NCBI GenBank assembly: GCA_002398365.1
Contig: DGYK01000013.1
Coordinates: 84,913-148,912, forward strand
Origin: Flammeovirgaceae bacterium UBA5008
GTDB taxonomy: Bacteria; Bacteroidota; Bacteroidia; Cytophagales; Cyclobacteriaceae
Direction: 5' to 3'
Length of the DNA stretch: 64,000 nt
Part shown: one piece after another, positions 53,402-61,424 of the stretch
Numbering within the stretch: position 1 is the stretch's first letter
How the letters are laid out: every line of letters starts with the position of its first letter
Position numbers and translations under genes: made by a program
The notes under the pieces: generated by a model
What the model saw: only the letters and a program-made list of their open reading frames with translations
Told to the model about the DNA's origin: nothing
Database searches by the model: none

Positions 53402-54298
53402 ATGGAAGCAGGCAAATCTAAATTCAGAAAGAAGAAACTCGGAAGCTATCCATATGTGAGTGTCGTTTTTAGCATTACGCTGGCTCTATTTGCCATAGGC
53501 GTGTTTGGCACGCTGGTCATTTATTCCAAAGAGTTGGAACGGACTGTGCGAGAGAATGTAAAAATTCAGGTATACCTGAAGAATCAGCTCTCCAAAGAAC
53601 AAATTAATAAGATTCAATCCCGACTAAAGTCGTCTTACTTTGTTTCGAAAACAGCCTCGGAAGGAGCTATTCTATTCGTATCCAAGGAATCAGCGGCTAA
53701 AGAATTCATTCGTGAAACGGGCGAAGATTTCAAAAAGTTTTTAGGTGAAAATCCATTGCGCGATGCTTACTTAGTTCGCATCGATCCGGCCTATCATGAC
53801 AAAGCCAGCTTGGCTAAAATCAAAAAAGATACTGAAAAACTGGACGGTGTATTTCAAGTGTATTATGTTGAAAACGTGATCGAATCAATTAACGAAAACG
53901 TGACCAAAATCGGGTTGGTTTTAATGGGATTGGTAGCGCTATTGCTGGTAACAGTAGTACTCCTTATCAACAATACCGTTCGATTGGCTTTATTCTCACA
54001 GCGATTCATCATTCGCAGCATGCAATTGGTAGGCGCAAAAAAATGGTTCATTCAGCGACCATTTCTGTTTCAAGCTATGTGGCATGGGGCATTAGCCGGA
54101 CTCATTGCTTGTCTCCTACTCTATCTATTGGTTTCATTTACTACACAACGAATTGAAGATCTTAACTTAATACAAAATACCAGTCGCCTTTATTTGCTGG
54201 GCGGATCACTTCTGATTTTGGGAATGGTGGTGGCAGTAACCAGCACCTACCGCGCGGTGGCAAAGTATTTACGCTTATCTTTGGACGAATTATTTTAA
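53402..54298 (+). CDS. ftsX: Cell-division ABC permease FtsX
   Basis: A 298-residue inner-membrane permease with four predicted helices: one near residues 18-41 (VVFSITLALFAIGVFGTLVIYS), three near 175-295. Between the first two is a periplasmic domain (about 45-165) typical for FtsX, which with FtsE activates peptidoglycan hydrolases. FtsE is not adjacent, as is common in this phylum. The ATG at 53402 is chosen because it follows the promoter element and omits the three extra codons from 53393. Confidence 0.92.
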   Translation: MEAGKSKFRKKKLGSYPYVSVVFSITLALFAIGVFGTLVIYSKELERTVRENVKIQVYLKNQLSKEQINKIQSRLKSSYFVSKTASEGAILFVSKESAAKEFIRETGEDFKKFLGENPLRDAYLVRIDPAYHDKASLAKIKKDTEKLDGVFQVYYVENVIESINENVTKIGLVLMGLVALLLVTVVLLINNTVRLALFSQRFIIRSMQLVGAKKWFIQRPFLFQAMWHGALAGLIACLLLYLLVSFTTQRIEDLNLIQNTSRLYLLGGSLLILGMVVAVTSTYRAVAKYLRLSLDELF

Positions 54299-54299
54299 C

Positions 54300-54506
54300 A
54301 TGAGCAAATTACCTTTCGGCAAGAAGAATTACCAGTTGATGATTGCGGGCATTGTAACCCTGATTGTCGGCTTCACTATTATGGCCATGGACAAAGAAAC
54401 ACATGGGTTCGGTTTCTTAGGATTAACCCTTGGTCCGCTCATCGTATTGACCGGTTTCGTATTGGAAATCTTCGCTATTCTGCATACGCCCAAAGAAAGC
54501 AAATAA
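54300..54506 (+). CDS. DUF3098 small membrane protein
   Basis: A 68-residue protein with two transmembrane helices (YQLMIAGIVTLIVGFTIMAM and LGLTLGPLIVLTGFVLEIFAIL), the DUF3098 pattern that is found in Bacteroidota between ftsX and uppP. Its ATG follows the ftsX stop by 1 base, so they are coupled. The function is unknown. Confidence 0.92.
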   Translation: MSKLPFGKKNYQLMIAGIVTLIVGFTIMAMDKETHGFGFLGLTLGPLIVLTGFVLEIFAILHTPKESK

Positions 54507-54509
54507 CCC

Positions 54510-55304
54510 ATGTCGAATTGGGAGGCCATCATTCTCGCTATTGTAGAGGGACTTACGGAGTTTTTGCCCGTTTCTTCTACCGGACACATGATCATTGCAT
54601 CTTCCTTGATGGGTATCGCTTCTGATCCATTTACCAAAACCTTTACAGTTGCCATTCAGCTCGGTGCTATTGCTTCGGTAGTCGTGCTTTACTGGAAGCG
54701 TTTCTTTCAAACCTTCGATTTCTATTTCAAACTATTTGTTGCGTTTATTCCGGCTGCTGTTTTAGGTTTTCTATTTAACAAGAAAATCGATGCCTTACTG
54801 GAACGCGTGGATGTGGTGGCCGTTACGTTAATCCTTGGCGGGATTTTGTTTTTATTCATCGATAAACTCTTCAAAAAAACAGAAGAAGCGGGCGATCAAA
54901 CCGTTTCCTATCCGGTTGCCCTTAAAATAGGTTTCTTTCAAACCATCGCGATGATACCCGGAGTTTCACGATCTGCTGCTACCATTATAGGCGGATTAAC
55001 ACAAGGTCTCACCAAAAAGATGGCGGCTGAGTTTTCCTTTTTTCTGGCTGTGCCGACTATGTTCGCAGCCACTGCGTACAAACTTTTGAGCTTCTATAAA
55101 GACGGTAACACCTTTGGCACTGCCGAACTAACCACGCTGGCGATTGGCAACGTAGTTGCCTTTGTGGTGGGCATGTTGGCCATCAAATCTTTCATCTCTT
55201 TCCTTACGAAAAACGGCTTTAAAATCTTTGGTTACTACCGGATCATTTTAGGCTCTATTTTGTTGATTCTCTCATGGATGGGAATTCAATTGTCGATCGT
55301 GTAA
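54510..55304 (+). CDS. uppP: Undecaprenyl-diphosphate phosphatase
   Basis: A 264-residue membrane enzyme that dephosphorylates undecaprenyl diphosphate so that the lipid carrier can be reused. The two conserved motifs are EGLTEFLPVSSTGHMI (about 13-28) and PGVSRSAATIIGG (about 150-162). Eight helices are expected. It lies between DUF3098 and truB with 3 bases before and a 1-base overlap after. Confidence 0.97.
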   Translation: MSNWEAIILAIVEGLTEFLPVSSTGHMIIASSLMGIASDPFTKTFTVAIQLGAIASVVVLYWKRFFQTFDFYFKLFVAFIPAAVLGFLFNKKIDALLERVDVVAVTLILGGILFLFIDKLFKKTEEAGDQTVSYPVALKIGFFQTIAMIPGVSRSAATIIGGLTQGLTKKMAAEFSFFLAVPTMFAATAYKLLSFYKDGNTFGTAELTTLAIGNVVAFVVGMLAIKSFISFLTKNGFKIFGYYRIILGSILLILSWMGIQLSIV

Positions 55305-55978
55305 TGGAAGCGGCAGAAGGCAGCGTATTGCTCATCAATAAGCCACTCAAATGGACTTCATTTGACGTGGTGAATAAACTGCGCTATCGGCTTCAAACCA
55401 AAAAGGTAGGCCATGCCGGGACATTAGATCCGCTCGCGACCGGTTTACTGATTATCTGCACCGGAAAAATGACTAAGCGCATTGAAGAGTTTCAGGCACA
55501 GGAGAAAGAATACACGGGTTCATTCACAATCGGGCAAACAACTGCTTCCAGCGATCTGGAAACACCACCTACCGAACCGGTAGATGTCTCCGGCATTACC
55601 GAATTGGCAATCCGCGAAGCAACTCAAAAATTCATCGGAACCATCCAACAAGTTCCCCCGATTCACTCGGCCATCAAAGTAGATGGTAAGCGTGCTTATA
55701 AGTTTGCCCGCAAGGGACAAGAATTGATATTACCTCCACGGGAAGTTTCGATTTCTGCTTTTGATATTTCCTCCATCGAGAAGCCGGTGATTCGATTTAG
55801 AATCGTATGCTCTAAGGGCACCTATATCCGCAGCATTGCCCGCGACTTTGGCCAAGAACTGGGTGTAGGAGCTTACTTGAGCGAACTTGTACGCACACGC
55901 ATTGGCGAATTCCGATTGGAAGATTCTATCTCTGTTGAAGCCGTTGAGAGGCCGAAAGTGACCCCGAGTATAACATGA
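55304..55978 (+). CDS. truB: tRNA pseudouridine-55 synthase
   Basis: A 224-residue enzyme that makes pseudouridine-55 in tRNA. The catalytic Asp42 is in GHAGTLDPLATGLL. The ATG at 55304 shares one base with the uppP stop (TAATG); the longer frame upstream overlaps uppP and is not used. The C-terminus overlaps ribF by 4 bases (ATGA). Confidence 0.96.
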   Translation: MEAAEGSVLLINKPLKWTSFDVVNKLRYRLQTKKVGHAGTLDPLATGLLIICTGKMTKRIEEFQAQEKEYTGSFTIGQTTASSDLETPPTEPVDVSGITELAIREATQKFIGTIQQVPPIHSAIKVDGKRAYKFARKGQELILPPREVSISAFDISSIEKPVIRFRIVCSKGTYIRSIARDFGQELGVGAYLSELVRTRIGEFRLEDSISVEAVERPKVTPSIT

Positions 55979-56907
55979 GAATCTATCATCAAATAGACGA
56001 CTTCACCCGGTTGAACAATGCGGTTGTTACCAGCGGCACGTTTGATGGAGTACATCTCGGTCACCAAAAGATTTTGGCGCGACTAAAAGATGTGGCGGAG
56101 AAAAGTGGAGGTGAAACGGTGGTTATTACCTATTGGCCACACCCACGCTTGTTACTCAAACCAGAAGATACTTCTCTCAAACTTTTAAATACGTTCGAAG
56201 AGAAAGCCGAACTATTAAAAGAACAAGGCATTCAGCATTTACTGCGAATTCCATTTACAAAGGAGTTTTCGCAACTCACCTCTAAGGAGTTTATCTCCTC
56301 CATTTTGATTGATAAAATCGGAACTAAGAAATTGGTAATTGGCTATGATCATCGGTTTGGCAACAACCGCGAAGGAAGTTTTGAGCAATTGAAACTCAGC
56401 GCTCCAACGTATGGATTTGAAGTCGAAGAAATCGCTCGACAAGATGTAGATCATGTAACCGTCAGTTCTTCAAAAATCAGGAAAGCGTTGGAAGAGTCCG
56501 ATTTAGATACGGCTATCCATCTTCTGGGAAGAAAGTATTCCATCAGTGGGCGCGTGGTAAAGGGCGACAAACTGGGCAGGGTACTTGGATATCCCACTGC
56601 TAATATCGACTTGGATTCTCGCTTAAAGTTAATTCCTTCGGACGGAATTTATGCTGTTACCGTTTTACACGAACACACGCTTTACAAAGGCATGCTCTAT
56701 ATCGGCAATCGCCCAACGGTAGATGGCAGTAAGCGAGTGATTGAGGTCAATCTATTTGATTTTTCAAAGGAGATTTACGGTGAGTCACTAACTGTTTACT
56801 TCCATCAATTGATTCGCTTGGATTCGAAGTTTCAGGATTTAGAGGCATTAAAAACACAGCTTGGCCTAGACAAACTGGAAGCGCTTCGTTTGCTTTCAGC
56901 GAAGTAG
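55975..56907 (+). CDS. ribF: Bifunctional riboflavin kinase / FAD synthetase
   Basis: A 310-residue enzyme making FMN and FAD. The N-terminal adenylyltransferase has GTFDGVHLGHQKIL (HxGH) and the C-terminal kinase has GYPTANI near residue 205. The length is normal. It ends the ftsX-uppP-truB-ribF run; its stop meets the convergent TonB-like gene with no gap. Confidence 0.97.
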   Translation: MRIYHQIDDFTRLNNAVVTSGTFDGVHLGHQKILARLKDVAEKSGGETVVITYWPHPRLLLKPEDTSLKLLNTFEEKAELLKEQGIQHLLRIPFTKEFSQLTSKEFISSILIDKIGTKKLVIGYDHRFGNNREGSFEQLKLSAPTYGFEVEEIARQDVDHVTVSSSKIRKALEESDLDTAIHLLGRKYSISGRVVKGDKLGRVLGYPTANIDLDSRLKLIPSDGIYAVTVLHEHTLYKGMLYIGNRPTVDGSKRVIEVNLFDFSKEIYGESLTVYFHQLIRLDSKFQDLEALKTQLGLDKLEALRLLSAK

Positions 56908-57759
56908 CTATTTCGTTTTCAGAATAAAAACGACTTTACCTTTTGACCGCTCCGGCTTCTTTCCGCCAGAAGTAGGTACAAGTGAGTTTCTGCGAATTTC
57001 GTCTTTCAAAAGTTGTTCGGCTCTTGGACTCAGTCCACGATGTTTTGTAAAGATATTGACGATATCTCCATTCTCATCACATTCAATTTCAAACTCAATC
57101 ATTCCATCTTCATTATCAGGAAGTTCAGGAATTTTAGGATCGTCAGCCCACGCCCATCCGGACATCGCCAAAGCAAATCCGTCACCTCCACCGCCACCAC
57201 CGGGCTTACCATAAAGCGCTTTCGCATCCGGTTTACCTTCGGGATTTCCTTTGTCACCTGTCTTGCCCGGATCATCTCCCTGGCTTGGGGCTTTGGTTCC
57301 TTTGTTGGCTATAGGAACCTGAGTAGCCGGATCCGGCTTGGGGTCTTTCTTCGTTTCTTTTGTTGCTTCAACGGGTTTTGCTTCAGCTACTTTCTCTTTG
57401 GGCTTTTCGATTACCGGTTTCTTTTCCGTTTCTTTCACTACTACTGGACTCTCCTCATTGGAAGTAACAGTTTCCGGAGGGGTTGATGTTTCTTGGGTAG
57501 CTTCCTGTGGCTGCTCTTGTGGTGTATTCTCTTCTTGTGTGGGTTCTTCCGTACGAACTGGTTCTTCAGGCTGCACATCGCCACCTCCTTGATCATCAAA
57601 ACCAAGATTGATTTCTACACCGGGTAAATTGAGTGGAGGATTGGGTGGGCGCCATGCTACGAGAAAAAACAGGATAAGGAACAATGAAGCGTGAATTGCT
57701 AATGAAGTAAGCAATGCTATTTGTTTGTTCTTTTTTTCCCTCTCCTCTTCCACTTTCAT
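56908..57759 (-). CDS. TonB-like energy transducer
   Basis: A 283-residue inner-membrane protein. One N-terminal transmembrane helix (about 13-35, IALLTSLAIHASLFLILFFLVAW) is followed by a Pro/Glu/Lys-rich linker (about 60-160), a Gly-rich stretch, and a C-terminal TonB-like domain (about 205-283) with EFEIECDENGDIVNI. It is the third gene of the ExbB-ExbD-TonB set and would transmit the proton-motive force to outer-membrane receptors. The C-terminal domain is divergent from E. coli TonB. Confidence 0.85.
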   Translation of the reverse strand: MKVEEEREKKNKQIALLTSLAIHASLFLILFFLVAWRPPNPPLNLPGVEINLGFDDQGGGDVQPEEPVRTEEPTQEENTPQEQPQEATQETSTPPETVTSNEESPVVVKETEKKPVIEKPKEKVAEAKPVEATKETKKDPKPDPATQVPIANKGTKAPSQGDDPGKTGDKGNPEGKPDAKALYGKPGGGGGGDGFALAMSGWAWADDPKIPELPDNEDGMIEFEIECDENGDIVNIFTKHRGLSPRAEQLLKDEIRRNSLVPTSGGKKPERSKGKVVFILKTK

Positions 57760-57762
57760 AAC

Positions 57763-58152
57763 TTATTTCGGTTTGGTTGCGATGGAAACTTTCGCATTCA
57801 TGGAATTCGCTATTCCGGCTACGAACACCAACTCACGAGTTGGAACGCTTTCGTCAATATGTAAAACTACTACGCCCTTGGGGCCGCCAATTTTACTTTT
57901 CAATTCAGATTCTAAAGTTGCCTTTGTTACTTTCTTATCGTTCACAAAAAACTGTAAGTCTTTCGTAACTGTCACAGATACTTTCTGCACTTCCATCGCA
58001 CTGGGTTTGCTGGTGGGCAAATTCACAGGCAATCCTGATGGAGTGACAAAAGAAGAGGTGAGCATGAAAAAGATCAACAAAAGAAAGATCAAGTCCGTCA
58101 TGGAGGCCATGCTGAACGCTGCATCTACTTTATTGCGGCTTTGGAGTTTCAT
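57763..58152 (-). CDS. exbD: ExbD/TolR-type proton-channel component
   Basis: A 129-residue protein with one helix (about 18-38, MASMTDLIFLLLIFFMLTSSFV) that contains the conserved Asp of this family, followed by a periplasmic domain. It is placed between ExbB (31 bases) and the TonB-like gene (3 bases). Confidence 0.93.
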   Translation of the reverse strand: MKLQSRNKVDAAFSMASMTDLIFLLLIFFMLTSSFVTPSGLPVNLPTSKPSAMEVQKVSVTVTKDLQFFVNDKKVTKATLESELKSKIGGPKGVVVLHIDESVPTRELVFVAGIANSMNAKVSIATKPK

Positions 58153-58183
58153 GGTTCGTTATATTTTGGGTTTACCGAACACC

Positions 58184-58840
58184 TTATCTTGGCTCTTGCA
58201 ATAAATCGATGAACTCAATAGCGGAGTATTCCATTTTGTGCACCACCTTGGAAACACGAGTTACTAAGTAGTTGTACCCCAAATAGGCAATAATGCCCAC
58301 CAACAAACCTGCTACCGTGGTGATCATAGCCGTATAAATACCATCGGCTAATAGCTTAGGGCTCACTGAACCTTCCTCCTGTGCAATGGAAATAAAGGCC
58401 TGCACCATACCAATTACTGTTCCTAAGAACCCCATCATCGGAGCTGCACCGGCCACTGTAGCGAGTACAGAGAGGTTTTTCTCCAATTTGAATAATTCAA
58501 TCTTACCTACGTTTTCAATAGAGGCTTCAATGTTTTTGAGTGGGCTACCGATGCGGGCTACCCCTTTTTCAATCATCCGGGCTACGGGTGTATCGTGTTG
58601 GTTGCAGAGCATCTTGGCGGATGCAATATCTCCTTTCAAGACCAATTCTTTGATTTTACCCATAAAAGCATCGGGGCTTTCGTTGGCTTTGTTCACCGTT
58701 CGGAGGCGCTCAACGAAAATGTAGATCGCTACAAACGAAGACAGCACGATGGGTATCATCAAAGGTCCACCGGCCAATGCCAATTCTATTACAGAAATTG
58801 ACTGATCCTGTTGACCTACGGTGATTTCTGCTAAAATCAT
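58184..58840 (-). CDS. exbB: ExbB/TolQ-type proton channel
   Basis: A 218-residue membrane protein of the MotA/TolQ/ExbB class with three helices (near 27-47, 130-150 and 168-190), including VAGAAPMMGFLGTVIGMVQAFI and TTVAGLLVGIIAYLGYNYLV. It forms the channel with ExbD. A 24-base inverted repeat lies 34 bases upstream of its start. Confidence 0.95.
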   Translation of the reverse strand: MILAEITVGQQDQSISVIELALAGGPLMIPIVLSSFVAIYIFVERLRTVNKANESPDAFMGKIKELVLKGDIASAKMLCNQHDTPVARMIEKGVARIGSPLKNIEASIENVGKIELFKLEKNLSVLATVAGAAPMMGFLGTVIGMVQAFISIAQEEGSVSPKLLADGIYTAMITTVAGLLVGIIAYLGYNYLVTRVSKVVHKMEYSAIEFIDLLQEPR

Positions 58841-58874
58841 AATTAATAGAGTTTAAAAAATATCCTTATAAACA

Positions 58875-58898
58875 GTTATGCTTTATGATCAGCATAAC
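58875..58898 (-). other. Inverted repeat between the SPOR gene and exbB
   Basis: GTTATGCT and AGCATAAC, a perfect 8-base inverted repeat around an 8-base loop, lie in the 83-base gap. It is palindromic on both strands. It could end the SPOR transcript or be an operator for exbBD-tonB; a strong T run is missing. Confidence 0.55.
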
Positions 58899-58923
58899 GC
58901 AAAAAATCAAACGCTAGTACAAC

Positions 58924-59655
58924 CTAGTACTTAATCACCCACACGGCATTGCCATAGTCGGCTTTTGATGCATCGGCTGCCGATTGCGCATTGGCAAACG
59001 TATCATGATCACCAACTGCTAATCGATTAAACTTCGATTTGCCGAATGGAGGGATGATTTTTGTACTCACTCCTTTCGCACTCAGTTTTTTGGCATAGTC
59101 CATGAGCAAATCAGCATCTACCGCACTCGCTACAACTACGTAGTACTTGCCTGTTTTGTCTGTCAACTTATCGATAGTGCCTTCAGCCGGAGTTGCTTTA
59201 GCAGCTGCTTCGGCAGCCAAACGCTGACGCTCCTCTTCTTCTTTTTGTTTTGCAGCACGTTCAGCTTCTTCTTTGGCTTTTCTGTCTTTTTCAATCTTTG
59301 CCAGACGTTCCATTTTAGTTTTCTCGTTGGCTGGTTGAATCACATACTTCCACACTAGAAAACCTGCCGCCAGAATAACAACCGCTATCAATAAACCGAT
59401 AACAATAGGGGCATTTGATTTCGGCTCGTCCGGTTCAGGAATAAAACCATGTTTGTCGTACTTCACACCATCTCCCCCACTTGCCGTCTCCTCGTGCAAC
59501 ACTACGGTATCGCCAGACTCAAATTCAATCGGTTCTACTTTGGTTTCTTGCGGCTTTTCCTCGAGCTGGTCGAGTGGTTTATAGTCTAAATCCGGCAAAC
59601 CAAAATTATCTTCGTTTTGATTGTTCTTGTTTTCGTCTTCGGTCTTGAACGACAT
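58924..59655 (-). CDS. SPOR-domain membrane protein
   Basis: A 243-residue protein: cytosolic acidic N-terminus (1-77, with EKPQETKVEPIEF), one helix (about 80-100, IVIGLLIAVVILAAGFLVW), a Lys/Glu/Arg-rich coiled coil (105-150), and a C-terminal SPOR domain (about 165-243) ending AVWVIKY. SPOR domains bind denuded glycan strands at the septum. It sits between the barrel and the ExbBD-TonB genes. Confidence 0.93.
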   Translation of the reverse strand: MSFKTEDENKNNQNEDNFGLPDLDYKPLDQLEEKPQETKVEPIEFESGDTVVLHEETASGGDGVKYDKHGFIPEPDEPKSNAPIVIGLLIAVVILAAGFLVWKYVIQPANEKTKMERLAKIEKDRKAKEEAERAAKQKEEEERQRLAAEAAAKATPAEGTIDKLTDKTGKYYVVVASAVDADLLMDYAKKLSAKGVSTKIIPPFGKSKFNRLAVGDHDTFANAQSAADASKADYGNAVWVIKY

Positions 59656-59723
59656 AAGCTTAAGGTTGAAGTTTAACTCAATATTAACTTACAAATAACG
59701 CAAATTCTTTTGAAAAAGCTATT

Positions 59724-61409
59724 CTAAAAGCTCCAACTAAAGCCGGCCAACGCCTGAAATCCACGCACCGGGTAGTACAAATACGTTTGATACTGACTTC
59801 CCAAAACATTGTTCGTTTGAACAAACAGGTGTACCTGCTCAGACAATGAATAGCTCACTTTCAAATTGAGGTCAGTTGCTACCGGTAAGTCTGCAATCGT
59901 ACTGAAATAGCTTGATGCATTATCTTTCTCCATTGTTTTTGCCTTCATTCCTCCTTGCACAGACAGGTCGGCAATGAGTTGAATCTTGTTGTAGATATTG
60001 TAAGAGCCTGAGAAATTGAGTTTGTATGACGGACGATGCCATGCCTTCTGAATCTTATCAGTAGAATATGCAAAATAGTCTCCGCGCAGTGCAATTCGAA
60101 CCAAAGCGGTTTTTGCATACGCCACTTCAGCAAACAGATTGGTACGTGTTGCATCATCGTAGGTAACTAAAAATAGCTCCGGACGATTGGTAGTGGCTGG
60201 TGTTACTAATCCTTGATACAGATCATTTTGATAGAAGTATAGATTCTTAAGTGTAGCAAAAGACAAACCCGTTTGGAAGGCTATGCTGCTTCCTAGCTTA
60301 CCATACAAACCACCTAAAAACTCAAACGTGCGGTTGGTATGATTGAGGAGTGCGTTTGGTGCCAGCCATGCATTTTCCCGCGAAAGCGTATGCAGTGAAA
60401 CCCGGTCAATACCTCCCGTTAATCCGGCATACGCCTGAATGTTTTCGGTCAATTGATAGCTTGCACGCACATCCGGATACAGATTGACATTCTTAACAGA
60501 ACCGATGATGTCGTTTTGGAATGCAGCCGTAACTCCCACCTTCAATTGCAAGTTTTCGATTGGCGAAAAAGTATATGAAGGCATCACCCGGAACAAATGA
60601 CGTGCTCGTGAGCTTCCCGAAAAATCGCGATTCATCAACGTGTAATCTCCGGCCAGATCAATGAATTTTTCATTCGCTACTTTCAAGTTACTTTTTAAGT
60701 CTAACGATATTTCGGTTTCCGAAGATTGGAGGTCGTCCTTGAGGTAAGAGAATCCGCCCGTGAGGTTGTAGTTAAAATCTTTCGCCACAACATTCTCTAC
60801 ATTCGCTGAAAGATTGATGATGGAATAAGATTGTGACACAATAGGAGCTGCTGTTACACCCGGAAAGACTCCATAAAACTTAGCCGCCCTGTTTTCATAT
60901 CCAATTGCTCCGCCTACCGCCACTACCCTGCTAAATGCTTTTCCGAAAACACTCACTTCTGTATTTCCGCTGGCCGAATTGCCATCGCCCACGGGGCCGC
61001 TACCAAAACTGCGGTGAAAAAATTTCGCTCCGTAGTACTTATTCTTATCGCGCTTGTTGGTGATATAACCTTCCAAATAAGGAGAGGTGTAATTGCCAAA
61101 GCCGGCACTCACATAGTTATTATTCAGCTTATCGATGGCTAGCGACTTTAACTTATGCGGACGAATGGAAGGATTGTAATCCGAGGCGGTGAAAGAAATA
61201 TTTTTAAAATCATAGGTGATTTCAGGTTTGATCGGCTCTACCGGCCGTGGCGGTACTTTCTCGAAAGTACGGGTAGCAGGTGGCAGCGTAATCTGTCTGT
61301 TCTTTTCAATGACAATCTCCACATTTGGAATTTCACCCTGATCTTGCGCAAAAAGCGAAACGCTAGCGGCAAATAAGAGCACTATTAATACGACAAAAGA
61401 ATTTCTCAT
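59724..61409 (-). CDS. Outer-membrane beta-barrel protein
   Basis: A 561-residue exported protein. After a signal peptide (ending LFAQ) and a Pro-rich stretch (about 45-65), residues 70-561 alternate aromatic and polar residues in the way of outer-membrane strands; the last residues, ALAGFSWSF, end in Phe. It resembles the barrel of TonB-dependent receptors but no plug domain or TonB box is visible. It follows the TPR gene by 15 bases. Its ATG at 61409 is preferred over the TTG at 61418. Confidence 0.85.
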   Translation of the reverse strand: MRNSFVVLIVLLFAASVSLFAQDQGEIPNVEIVIEKNRQITLPPATRTFEKVPPRPVEPIKPEITYDFKNISFTASDYNPSIRPHKLKSLAIDKLNNNYVSAGFGNYTSPYLEGYITNKRDKNKYYGAKFFHRSFGSGPVGDGNSASGNTEVSVFGKAFSRVVAVGGAIGYENRAAKFYGVFPGVTAAPIVSQSYSIINLSANVENVVAKDFNYNLTGGFSYLKDDLQSSETEISLDLKSNLKVANEKFIDLAGDYTLMNRDFSGSSRARHLFRVMPSYTFSPIENLQLKVGVTAAFQNDIIGSVKNVNLYPDVRASYQLTENIQAYAGLTGGIDRVSLHTLSRENAWLAPNALLNHTNRTFEFLGGLYGKLGSSIAFQTGLSFATLKNLYFYQNDLYQGLVTPATTNRPELFLVTYDDATRTNLFAEVAYAKTALVRIALRGDYFAYSTDKIQKAWHRPSYKLNFSGSYNIYNKIQLIADLSVQGGMKAKTMEKDNASSYFSTIADLPVATDLNLKVSYSLSEQVHLFVQTNNVLGSQYQTYLYYPVRGFQALAGFSWSF

Positions 61410-61424
61410 GATGGGCAAATTTTT

